64,000 bases of DNA from Burkholderiaceae bacterium (GTDB taxonomy: Bacteria > Pseudomonadota > Gammaproteobacteria > Burkholderiales > Burkholderiaceae_C). The notes beneath the pieces are model-generated. The model worked only from the letters and a program-made list of their open reading frames with translations, was not told the origin of the DNA and made no database searches. The stretch covers positions 32,612 to 96,611 of the forward strand of contig JACKLO010000022.1 of the NCBI GenBank assembly GCA_024235915.1, given 5' to 3'. The first letter of the stretch is position 1, and every line of letters starts with the position of its first letter. This document shows positions 7,902 through 14,407 of the stretch, piece after piece. The translations under genes and the position numbers were made by a program.

Positions 7902-9053
7902 TCAGCCCAGCAGGGCCCTGAGCGTGCCAGCCGGCGTGGCATTGGCCTGCGCCACCATGGCCGCCCCGGCCTGTTGAAGGATCTGCGCGCGCGCCAGCCG
8001 AAGGGACTCGGTGGCGTAGTCGGCATCCAGCACGCGCGACTGTGCTGCCGACAGGTCACCGTGCGCGCCACGCAGTTGATCCACGATGCGCTCGAAGCGC
8101 CCCAGCACGGCACCGTAGCCCGCCCGGGTGGCCGACACAAGATCGATGTCGGCGTCGATCCGGGCCAGTGCCGCGCGCGCTGCGTCGGCACTGGCGCTGA
8201 TGTCGATCGCCGAGCCGCTGGCAGTGTCCGCGTTGAAGCTGTGGAGACCCTGTGTCACCGGCGTTGCTTCGGCCTCGAGCAGCAGCTGGAGCGTGGACTC
8301 CTTCTGGATGTTGTAGTCCGCCAGTGTGCGGCCTTCCTCCAGCACCTGTCCGGCAAAGACCAGTCGTTGCCGGGCCGGGTCATAGCCTTCCTTCTCCTGG
8401 ATCTTGGCCTTGACGTTCTCCACCGTGTCATTGGATTCGACCTCCAGCGCGATGGTCTTCGCCGAGTACTCGATGCTGAGCTTCACGAAGATCTGCATCT
8501 GCGGCTGCACGCCATCGGCCGGTTGCGCCACGGTGGCGGGCGTCGTCGAGGCAGCGGCGCTGCCGCTCAGGTCGGCCAGGTCGAAGCGCACCGTGTCGTC
8601 GTCGCCCGTGCCGGCGCCTACCTGGAAGGCCAATGTCTGCCCGCTGGCCAGCAATGACTGGGCGTTGTAGCGGGTGCCCACGACCGTGCGAGAGATTTCG
8701 CGGGTGAGCTGGTCAACCTCCTTCTGCAACGCCTCGCCGTCGGTGACGCCATTGGCGGCCTGCACGGCCAGCTCCCGAACCCGCTGCAACTGCGCACTGA
8801 CCTGCCCCAGCGCGCCATCCGCCGTCTGCGCCAGCGAGATGGCATCGTTGCCGTTGCGGACCGCCATGTTCATGCCACGCAGCTGCGCCTCCCGGCGCTG
8901 GCTGATCGCGAGACCCGCGGCGTCGTCGGCGGCGCCCTGGACGCGCAGGCCACTCGCCAGCCGCCGCATGGCCACGGCACCGTCGGACTGCGCGTTCTGC
9001 CAGTGCCGGCGGGCGATGAGACTGTCCTGGAAGGCTGTGATGAAGGAGGGCAT
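7902..9053 (-). CDS. Flagellin with a ubiquitin domain in the variable region
   Basis: A 383-residue flagellin. Residues 30-160 carry the conserved N-terminal D0/D1 helices (RLASGLRV, DDAAGLAIS, MNMAVRNGNDAISLAQTADG, and LQRVRELAVQAANG at 89-102, the region that contacts TLR5 in beta/gamma flagellins). Residues 283-383 carry the C-terminal D1/D0 helices (LSAAQSRVLDADYATE, RAQILQQAGAAMVAQAN). Where the D2/D3 domains normally lie, residues 186-260 read as ubiquitin: MQIFVK, KTIALEVE, VENVKAKIQEKEG, RTLADYNIQKESTLQLLL. The first 28 residues diverge from the usual flagellin start. No flagellar assembly genes are adjacent, so it is an orphan, perhaps a minor filament subunit. A candidate FliA promoter lies upstream. 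Confidence 0.93.
   Translation of the reverse strand: MPSFITAFQDSLIARRHWQNAQSDGAVAMRRLASGLRVQGAADDAAGLAISQRREAQLRGMNMAVRNGNDAISLAQTADGALGQVSAQLQRVRELAVQAANGVTDGEALQKEVDQLTREISRTVVGTRYNAQSLLASGQTLAFQVGAGTGDDDTVRFDLADLSGSAAASTTPATVAQPADGVQPQMQIFVKLSIEYSAKTIALEVESNDTVENVKAKIQEKEGYDPARQRLVFAGQVLEEGRTLADYNIQKESTLQLLLEAEATPVTQGLHSFNADTASGSAIDISASADAARAALARIDADIDLVSATRAGYGAVLGRFERIVDQLRGAHGDLSAAQSRVLDADYATESLRLARAQILQQAGAAMVAQANATPAGTLRALLG
8274..8498 (-). other. Ubiquitin-like domain coding segment inside the flagellin gene
   Basis: This segment encodes flagellin residues 186-260. Aligned by eye to human ubiquitin as I remember it, 51 of 67 ungapped positions are identical. The only length change is a seven-residue loop in place of ubiquitin residues 7-10. 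Lysines equivalent to K6, K11, K27, K29, K33 and K63 are kept (residues 191, 199, 215, 217, 221, 251); K48 is Gln236; I44 is Val232. The C-terminal tail has no diglycine (EAEAT instead of RLRGG). Hand-counted GC is about 59% (133/225) against 68-72% in two flanking D1 stretches. Confidence 0.9.
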
Positions 9054-9086
9054 GCACCCATCGGCGCATGAGACGCCATGCGTCGT

Positions 9087-9113
9087 TCATCGGTCAGGCG
9101 GCCCCTGACTTGA
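9087..9113 (-). promoter_or_regulatory. Candidate sigma28 (FliA) promoter of the flagellin
   Basis: On the minus strand TCAAGTCA and ACCGATGA are separated by exactly 11 bases, compared with the class III flagellar consensus TAAAGTTT-N11-GCCGATAA (5/8 and 6/8 matches). The -10 end is 33 bases before the flagellin ATG, a normal leader length. The match is imperfect, so the call is tentative. The rest of 9114-9343 holds nothing I can name. Confidence 0.4.
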
Positions 9114-9343
9114 CCATCTTCCCTGAGCCTTTCGATGGCGCCGCCAAGAGCGTCACACCGGCACTGCGCGCTGACACAGGCAAAGGGTCCTGCACTTGTG
9201 GACATGGCCCTTCGATGAAGCTGGCGCGCCATTTCGGACGTGTCTGGGCACTGGACGGAGCTGTTCCCGGTGCCGTTCGGCCGCAGCGTCAGGGTGCCCG
9301 GTAAGCCCACGGCGGGCACTGATTCCTCGCCCTCGGGTGACGC

Positions 9344-9727
9344 TCAGCCCCCGGGAGAAGGCGAGAACTGATCTTTCGGGCCCTCGGCGCCAGGGCCGAG
9401 GGCGACCAGCCTACTCAGGTCGCCCGCAAAGACCGCCTCGACGTCAGGCATCGCGAGTACAGCGGCGCACAAGTACTCGGAAGCGGGCTGGTCTGGCCGG
9501 ACGCTGATGTCGTGCCAACTGCCCCGCCGCTCGACGCGAATCAATCCCGCCACCTGTAAGGCCTGAATGTGCCGCGACAGGTGCGCCACCGGCTTCTCCA
9601 GGATGTGCGCGAGCTGGCCGGCTGTGCAGCTGGCGCCGTTACTGGACAACACCCGGATCACCCGCAGTCGGGTCTCGTCCGCAAGGGCCTGAAAGGGCCA
9701 AGTTGCCTCAAGTCGATGCGTCTGCAT
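9344..9727 (-). CDS. ArsR/SmtB-type winged-helix transcriptional regulator
   Basis: A 127-residue protein with the ArsR fold: LADETRLRVIRVLS, an HTH around GQLAHILEKPVAHLSRHIQAL, and a wing (GLIRVERRGSWHDISV). There are no obvious paired cysteine metal-binding motifs, so it may sense something other than metal or act as a plain repressor. The frame is open upstream to 9817, but the ATG at 9727 fits family length, and a perfect inverted repeat sits just before it. It diverges from the ImmA/IrrE gene. Confidence 0.8.
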   Translation of the reverse strand: MQTHRLEATWPFQALADETRLRVIRVLSSNGASCTAGQLAHILEKPVAHLSRHIQALQVAGLIRVERRGSWHDISVRPDQPASEYLCAAVLAMPDVEAVFAGDLSRLVALGPGAEGPKDQFSPSPGG

Positions 9728-9744
9728 GTCGTGCGACGAGGGAC

Positions 9745-9760
9745 TTGACCAGTCGGTCAA
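9745..9760. promoter_or_regulatory. Inverted repeat, probable operator of the ArsR-type gene
   Basis: TTGACC-AGTC-GGTCAA is a perfect 6-bp inverted repeat 17 bases ahead of the regulator start. A related imperfect sequence, ACTGGCCGGTTGAA, follows about 15 bases on. The position suits autoregulation. Confidence 0.5.
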
Positions 9761-9861
9761 CTGTGCAAATGACCTACTGGCCGGTTGAACGGCTGGGCAG
9801 ATGCCCGATTGCCGCATTGGTCACGCTAGTTTGGCCCCCGGAGCGCTGGCAGCACGAGCAA

Positions 9862-9882
9862 GCAGTGCGTACGCAGTGCGTA
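9862..9882. promoter_or_regulatory. Direct repeat enclosing a palindrome upstream of ImmA/IrrE gene
   Basis: GCAGTGCGTA occurs twice 11 bases apart (9862 and 9873). The junction forms the perfect palindrome TGCGTACGCA (9866-9875). It lies about 50 bases before the ImmA/IrrE start, where toxin-antitoxin operators are usually found. A TAGACT -10-like box lies nearer the gene (about 9919-9924). Confidence 0.4.
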
Positions 9883-9932
9883 GATGCACCTCCGGACGGG
9901 CGATCGGCTGCTCGTTCGCTAGACTGCCGTTC

Positions 9933-11057
9933 ATGGAGGCCCTATCCCTCTCCACGGAAGTGCTGCGCTGGGCGGCAGACCAGGCTGGCGAAAGCCTGGA
10001 GTCGCTGGCGCGCGCCATGGTGAAGCGCGAGGGAGACCGCGAACGGGTTGTCCGCGGCGAATTGACGCCGCCTCAGGCCGAGAAACTGGCAAAGCTCACT
10101 GGAGTGCCCTTCGGGCTACTCTTCCTGCCAGCCCCGCCCGCCATCGATCGCCCTGCGATCCCGGACCTCCGTCAAACGCTCGATCCAGCGCCCCTGAGCC
10201 GAGACTTCCTCGAGATCTGGGACGACGTCTCGCGCAAGCAGCAGTGGTACCGCGACCGTCTGATCGAGCTGGGGGCCACGCCCTTGCCCTTCGTCGGTCG
10301 ATTCAGCGAGGCAGCCTCGCGCAAGCCCGATGCCATCGCGCGCGACTTGATCGAGGTACTGGGCCTTGCCCCCCATGTGCGGGCAACGGCCCGCTCCGCG
10401 GACGAGTACTTCACAGCCGTGTCCGATCGCGCCGAGGCCGCTGGCGTTCTGGTGATGAAGAGTGGCATCGTGAAGTCGAACACCCGTCGCCCCTTGTCGG
10501 TGAAGGAGTTCCGCGGCTTCGCCATCGTCGACTCGCTGGCTCCAGTGGTGTTCATCAACGGGCGCGATGCTGTCGTGGCCAGCGTCTTCACGCTGGTGCA
10601 CGAGCTGGCGCACGTCTGGCTGGGCGAAAGCGGCGTTTCGGATCTCGCCACGCGGGCGGCCAAAGGCGTCGAGCGCGTGTGCAACCACGTGGCGGCCGAG
10701 GTCCTGGTACCGAAGCAGGAGTTCCTCGCGCAATGGCGGGCGCAGGCGGATCTTGGCCGGATAGCGCGTCTGTTCCGCGTTTCCAAACTCGTGATCGCCC
10801 GCCGTGCTCTGGATTTCGACCTTATCGACTCGGACGCCTACGAGGCCGTCGCCTCGGCAACGCACCAGCCAGCCCGCGAAGGGGGTGGCGGTAGTGCGTA
10901 CCGCACCATCCCCGCTCGCAACAGCAAGCGCCTCACCTTGGCGCTGGTACGAAGTGCGCTTTCAGGTGAAACGCTGCTGCGGGAAGCCGCAGGCCTGCTG
11001 GCCGTCCGGCCAGAGACGGTGATGGAGCTTGGAAAGAGGTTGGCAGACCGTGGCTGA
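9933..11057 (+). CDS. ImmA/IrrE-family metallopeptidase (COG2856-type), antitoxin-like partner
   Basis: A 374-residue protein. Residues 1-60 are helix-turn-helix-like (TEVLRWAADQAGESLESLAR, then GELTPPQAEKLAKLTGVPFG), as in XRE-COG2856 proteins. The peptidase motif HELAH is at residues 223-227, preceded by a strand-rich core (GFAIVDSLAPVVFIN). ImmA and IrrE proteins cleave or inactivate transcriptional regulators; COG2856 proteins next to DUF4411 genes have been proposed as type II toxin-antitoxin-like pairs. The next gene overlaps it by 8 bases, which fits that arrangement. The ATG at 9933 is chosen over upstream in-frame codons that would run through the operator-like repeat. Confidence 0.85.
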   Translation: MEALSLSTEVLRWAADQAGESLESLARAMVKREGDRERVVRGELTPPQAEKLAKLTGVPFGLLFLPAPPAIDRPAIPDLRQTLDPAPLSRDFLEIWDDVSRKQQWYRDRLIELGATPLPFVGRFSEAASRKPDAIARDLIEVLGLAPHVRATARSADEYFTAVSDRAEAAGVLVMKSGIVKSNTRRPLSVKEFRGFAIVDSLAPVVFINGRDAVVASVFTLVHELAHVWLGESGVSDLATRAAKGVERVCNHVAAEVLVPKQEFLAQWRAQADLGRIARLFRVSKLVIARRALDFDLIDSDAYEAVASATHQPAREGGGGSAYRTIPARNSKRLTLALVRSALSGETLLREAAGLLAVRPETVMELGKRLADRG

Positions 11058-11571
11058 CGCCTACCTCATTGACGCCAACGTCTTCGTGCAGGCGAAGAAC
11101 CTGCACTACCGCTTCGAGTTCTGCGGCGGGTTCTGGCATTGGCTCGAGGCGGCACACGCGGCGGGCTTGGTATTCAGCGTCGACAAGGTTCGCGCGGAGC
11201 TGGTTGCCGGCCGGAAGGGTGACCCGGCAAGAACATGGGCCGAACAGCAGCCCGCCGGATTCTTCTTGCCGGACGCCGCCGACTCGGCCGTGATGCGGCA
11301 CTACGGCACGCTCATGAAGTGGGCGTCGGCTGGCGGGCACTACACCGCGGCTGCCATCAGCGAGTTCGCGGCGAGCAAGAACGCCGACCCCTTCATCGTC
11401 GCGGTCGCGAAGGTCCACAAGTGCACCGTCGTCACCCAAGAGCGGGCTGACGCCAACGCGAAGCGCAGGGTGCCACTGCCCAATGCCGCTACCGTGCTCG
11501 GCGTGAAGACGATGCCGATCTTCGACTTGCTGACAAAGCATGCGGCATCAACCTTCGTCTTCAAGCCCTGA
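11050..11571 (+). CDS. DUF4411 family PIN-like protein, probable toxin
   Basis: A 173-residue protein beginning with the PIN-type strand and acidic residue (AYLIDANVFVQAKN) and carrying further conserved acidic positions (DKVRAEL, NADPFIVAVAK, VTQERAD). DUF4411 proteins are predicted PIN-fold ribonucleases encoded beside COG2856 partners. The GTG at 11050 is preferred over an ATG at 11029: AAGAGG lies at a proper distance before it and the conserved domain begins right after it. The start overlaps the upstream stop. Its 3' end runs into transposase-like remnant sequence. Confidence 0.8.
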   Translation: MADAYLIDANVFVQAKNLHYRFEFCGGFWHWLEAAHAAGLVFSVDKVRAELVAGRKGDPARTWAEQQPAGFFLPDAADSAVMRHYGTLMKWASAGGHYTAAAISEFAASKNADPFIVAVAKVHKCTVVTQERADANAKRRVPLPNAATVLGVKTMPIFDLLTKHAASTFVFKP

Positions 11572-11573
11572 AA

Positions 11574-11693
11574 CGGCAGTCTGCCCAGGGCATCGACAGG
11601 GCGCTGCTCGATGTAGTCAGGCAGCCATTCCTCACTGATCTGTAGAACCTGCTTGATCGAGTGGTACAGGTAGGTGTCGAGAACAAGTCGGCG
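11574..11693 (-). pseudogene. IS3-family transposase C-terminal relic
   Basis: Read on the minus strand, this stretch gives RRLVLDTYLYHSIKQVLQIS, then EEWLPDYIEQRP and DALGRLPF. It resembles the end of IS3/IS407-type OrfB transposases (the usual form is 'EWxxDYNExRPHxALGxLPP'). Only about 40 codons remain, with no DDE core and no start codon, so it is a dead fragment. It abuts the DUF4411 gene, suggesting that pair arrived or was trimmed through insertion-sequence activity. Confidence 0.6.
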
Positions 11694-11764
11694 ACAACCA
11701 CGGTGCTGCGGCTGGTCAGCGGATGAGCCGGCGAAATTTGCGCACCGGGTCACACAGAAAGGAC

Positions 11765-11796
11765 AAGGGGTTACGTTCTTTCGAACGTAACCCCTT
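11765..11796. terminator. 14-bp perfect stem-loop, possible bidirectional terminator
   Basis: AAGGGGTTACGTTC (11765-11778) pairs perfectly with 11783-11796 around a 4-base loop. It lies 9 bases beyond the 3' end of tRNA-Arg (minus strand). A T run is lacking on both sides, so it may be an attenuated terminator, an RNA-processing structure or an insertion-sequence end. Confidence 0.45.
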
Positions 11797-11804
11797 GATG
11801 ATGA

Positions 11805-11881
11805 TGGCGCGGCTGGCAGGAATCGAACCCACGACCCCTTGGTTCGTAGCCAAGTACTCTATCCAGCTGAGCTACAGCCGC
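11805..11881 (-). tRNA. tRNA-Arg (anticodon ACG)
   Basis: The acceptor stem is GCGGCTG/CAGCCGC with discriminator G and an encoded CCA (complement at 11805-11807). The D arm contains AGCTGGATA, the anticodon stem CTTGG/CCAAG encloses loop CTACGAA (anticodon ACG), and the T loop is TTCGATT. It is 77 nucleotides long. Confidence 0.96.
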
Positions 11882-11892
11882 GCGAGCCCGCA

Positions 11893-11922
11893 ACTATAAC
11901 ACGGCTTTGACGCAGTGCGCAA
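11893..11922 (-). promoter_or_regulatory. Sigma70-type promoter of tRNA-Arg
   Basis: On the minus strand TTGCGC is followed by 18 bases and TATAGT, which ends 11 bases before the tRNA 5' end. Spacing and boxes are consistent with a housekeeping promoter. Confidence 0.55.
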
Positions 11923-11976
11923 ACTCGCAGCGCTGGCAACAAGCGAACGGCGGGCGACGCTGGCGCAATCAAGCCC

Positions 11977-13224
11977 TCAGCCATCCAGCGCACAGGCCGC
12001 ATGCTCGCAAGCCGCCGCGCGGTGTTCGTCCCCTTCTTCGCGCGCCAGCACCGCCAGACGGTGCCACACCATGCGCCGCACCGCCACGTCCAGCCGCTGG
12101 TCGGCTGCGGCCGGCTCCAGCAACTGACGCGCCTTGCCCCAGAGCTGCCGTTCGGCGAACGCCGCTCCCACGGCGGCCTGTACCACCGGTTCGTGCGCAT
12201 GTTGTTCAGCCGCCGTCTGCAGGCGCGGCAGCCAATCGGCGCCGATGCCCTTGGCCGCACGCAGCAGGGCCACCGCCACACGTGTGCGTCCGTCTTCGCC
12301 AAGGTCGTCGAGCCGCTCCCACAGCGGCATCAGCCACTGCCGCGCGTCGTCGTGTGCGCCCAAGGCACAGGCGCGCTCCGCGGCGGCGGCGGCCACCACC
12401 GCGTCTCGCCGATCGGCGGCGTCGAGCCGCTGCCAGGCGTCGCGCAACTGCTCCGCGTCGTGCGGCACGGCCAGCGCCTCGATCGCCAGGGCGCGCAGCA
12501 GGCTGCGTGCCACATCCGGTGAGAAGGCCTGATGGTTGGCCAGCAGGCGTGCCGTCTGCAGCGCTTCCTGCGGGGCATGCGCCAGCCGGGCCGCAGACAG
12601 CTTCAGGCGCAGTGCCTGCGTGCGCCGCGCCACGCCGGGTGGCAAGGCCGCCAGCATGGCCAGGGTGCGTTCGGGATCGCGGTCGTCGAGCGCCCATTCG
12701 GCCGCCAACAGCCGTGCCCCGTCGTCCGCGCGCCTCGGCTGCCCTGGGGCGGCCAACAGCGTCTCCAGCTGCGCCAATTGCTCGTCACGCCGTGGGCGAT
12801 CGCTGAGCCGATGCAGGCTCCCTGAAGCCAGCAGGTGGGCCAGCACGGCGAATTCGCGGTCGGTGGCAGCACCGTCGGCGTGCAGCACCAGCGCGCGCCG
12901 GGCCGCCTTGTACGCCCGGCTGTAGCGCGCGCTGAAGTACTCGGCCATCGACTCCCGCAGGGCCGCCTGCGCTGCACGCTCGCGCCGCAGGGCGCGCCAT
13001 TCGGCCGCCCGCGTCGGCAGTGCGAACAACGCCATGAGCGCCTGGGCTGCCGCCAGCACCAGGGCCCCGCCGATGAACAGCAGCAGCAAGCTGAGGTTGA
13101 GTGAGAGATCGGCCCGCCACCCGCCCCAAAAGATGCTCACGAGGCCATCGTTGCGGCCGAAGGTGACGGCGGCCACGACGGCCGCCACCGCCACCAGGAC
13201 GAGCCAGATGACGTTGCGCATCAT
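11977..13224 (-). CDS. hemY: HemY-type tetratricopeptide inner-membrane protein of the heme locus
   Basis: A 415-residue protein of the proteobacterial HemY family, which is unrelated to Bacillus protoporphyrinogen oxidase. It has two N-terminal membrane helices (about residues 4-22 and 42-68), then a long alpha-helical TPR-like region. The conserved FGRNDGLVSIFW between the helices and SMAEYFSARYSRAYKAARRAL after them fit the family. Its biochemical role in heme synthesis is not settled. It is the last gene of hemC-hemD-hemX-hemY, 34 bases after hemX. Confidence 0.87.
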   Translation of the reverse strand: MMRNVIWLVLVAVAAVVAAVTFGRNDGLVSIFWGGWRADLSLNLSLLLLFIGGALVLAAAQALMALFALPTRAAEWRALRRERAAQAALRESMAEYFSARYSRAYKAARRALVLHADGAATDREFAVLAHLLASGSLHRLSDRPRRDEQLAQLETLLAAPGQPRRADDGARLLAAEWALDDRDPERTLAMLAALPPGVARRTQALRLKLSAARLAHAPQEALQTARLLANHQAFSPDVARSLLRALAIEALAVPHDAEQLRDAWQRLDAADRRDAVVAAAAAERACALGAHDDARQWLMPLWERLDDLGEDGRTRVAVALLRAAKGIGADWLPRLQTAAEQHAHEPVVQAAVGAAFAERQLWGKARQLLEPAAADQRLDVAVRRMVWHRLAVLAREEGDEHRAAACEHAACALDG

Positions 13225-13258
13225 CGCCAGGCGCTCCCGTGCACGCTGGGCCGCCCGT

Positions 13259-14407
13259 TCAACGCACGGCCGCAGCGGCGGCGATCGCCGCCAGCGTGGC
13301 GTCCGGCCGCGGCACGCCCACCTGGCGGGCCTGCGTCATCACCTGCCGCAGCGTGCTGGACACCGCCTGCACACCCCGCGCCTGGCGATCGAAGTACCGG
13401 TCGAGCGCCATGCGCGCGTCACGCAGGTCGGACTGCGCCGTGTCGAACTGGCGCGACAGCAGGGCCAGGCGGGCATTGAGCAGCCGCAGCTTGAGGTTCT
13501 CGCGCAGAAACCAGGCCTGCTCAGGCGCCACCAGCATCGCCTCGGGCTGGTCGATGCGGGTCACACGAACCAGACCGCGGACTTCCTGCCAGACCTGAGC
13601 GCCGAACGCCAGCCAGGCCGTCCGCCAGGCACCGGGTTCCGGCGCTGACCCGTCTGCTGCGGAAGCGGCCGACGCCGCGGCCTTCGGCGCCACAGGGGTG
13701 CGAACAACGGGCACCGCATGGGTTTGCCGATCCGGCCGCGAGAGCAGCGGCAGGCCATCCACGGCACGGATGGCCTCGTCCAGGCGCAGCGTCAGCGCGG
13801 CGATGTCGGCCACGCCGACGTCACGGGTGCGTTCGATGTCCTTGGCGATGGCCCGCCGCACGCGCTCCAGCGGCGGCTGGCTGTGGCGCGCCAGGCGCTC
13901 TTCGGCCTGTTGCAGCGCCGCCAGCAGCGGTTCGGTGCTGCCGGTGATGGCGCTGTGCTGCAGCGCCACGCGCAGTGCGGCTTCGATGTCGGCCAGCACG
14001 TTTTCGTCGCGCGAGCGTGCGATCGACTGCATCAGGTCCTCGACCTGCGAACGCTGCACGGCCGATTCGGCGACGCGGGCTTCGAGCAGCGCCATCTTGG
14101 CCGCCGAGTCGCGCGCCAGTTCCTGCGCCTGGCGCGCCATCACACGGGCGTCGGTGGCCTGTTCGGCACTGTCCTGCTGCCGGCGCACCAGTTCGGACTC
14201 CAGCGTCTGCACCCGCTGCCGCCCGGTCCAGGCCAGGGCCAGCGCCACGATGGCGAGCACGCCCGCCAGCCCGGCGATCCCCTGCCAAAGATGGCCAGTT
14301 GACCTGCCGCCAGGCGGCACCGGCACAGGCGCTGTGTCGGGTGGGCGCTTGGGGGCTTCAGGCTCGGACGCGACAGCCGGCGTCGGCGCTGGAGAAGGGG
14401 TATTCAC
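13259..14407 (-). CDS. hemX: HemX-type protein (uroporphyrinogen-III C-methyltransferase family name)
   Basis: A 382-residue protein: a Pro/Ala-rich cytoplasmic N-terminus (1-40), one membrane helix (about 42-61), a coiled coil (about 62-110) and a helical periplasmic domain ending with the conserved ARLALLSRQFDTAQSDLRDA region. HemX sits in the inner membrane and is often misnamed a methyltransferase; no SAM-binding site is visible. The start is a GTG at 14407 that overlaps the hemD stop in the GTGA arrangement, indicating translational coupling. Confidence 0.85.
   Translation of the reverse strand: MNTPSPAPTPAVASEPEAPKRPPDTAPVPVPPGGRSTGHLWQGIAGLAGVLAIVALALAWTGRQRVQTLESELVRRQQDSAEQATDARVMARQAQELARDSAAKMALLEARVAESAVQRSQVEDLMQSIARSRDENVLADIEAALRVALQHSAITGSTEPLLAALQQAEERLARHSQPPLERVRRAIAKDIERTRDVGVADIAALTLRLDEAIRAVDGLPLLSRPDRQTHAVPVVRTPVAPKAAASAASAADGSAPEPGAWRTAWLAFGAQVWQEVRGLVRVTRIDQPEAMLVAPEQAWFLRENLKLRLLNARLALLSRQFDTAQSDLRDARMALDRYFDRQARGVQAVSSTLRQVMTQARQVGVPRPDATLAAIAAAAAVR

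Noticed and set aside
8274..8498. That the ubiquitin stretch might be a contaminating eukaryotic sequence
   Set aside because: It is in frame with both flagellin halves, has no stop or junction artefact, and its GC content (59%) and codons lean to the host. Read coverage would still be the decisive check.
7902..9053. A bacterial ubiquitin-conjugation (Bil-type) operon
   Set aside because: No E1, E2, JAB or RING-like gene is nearby, and the domain has no C-terminal glycines.
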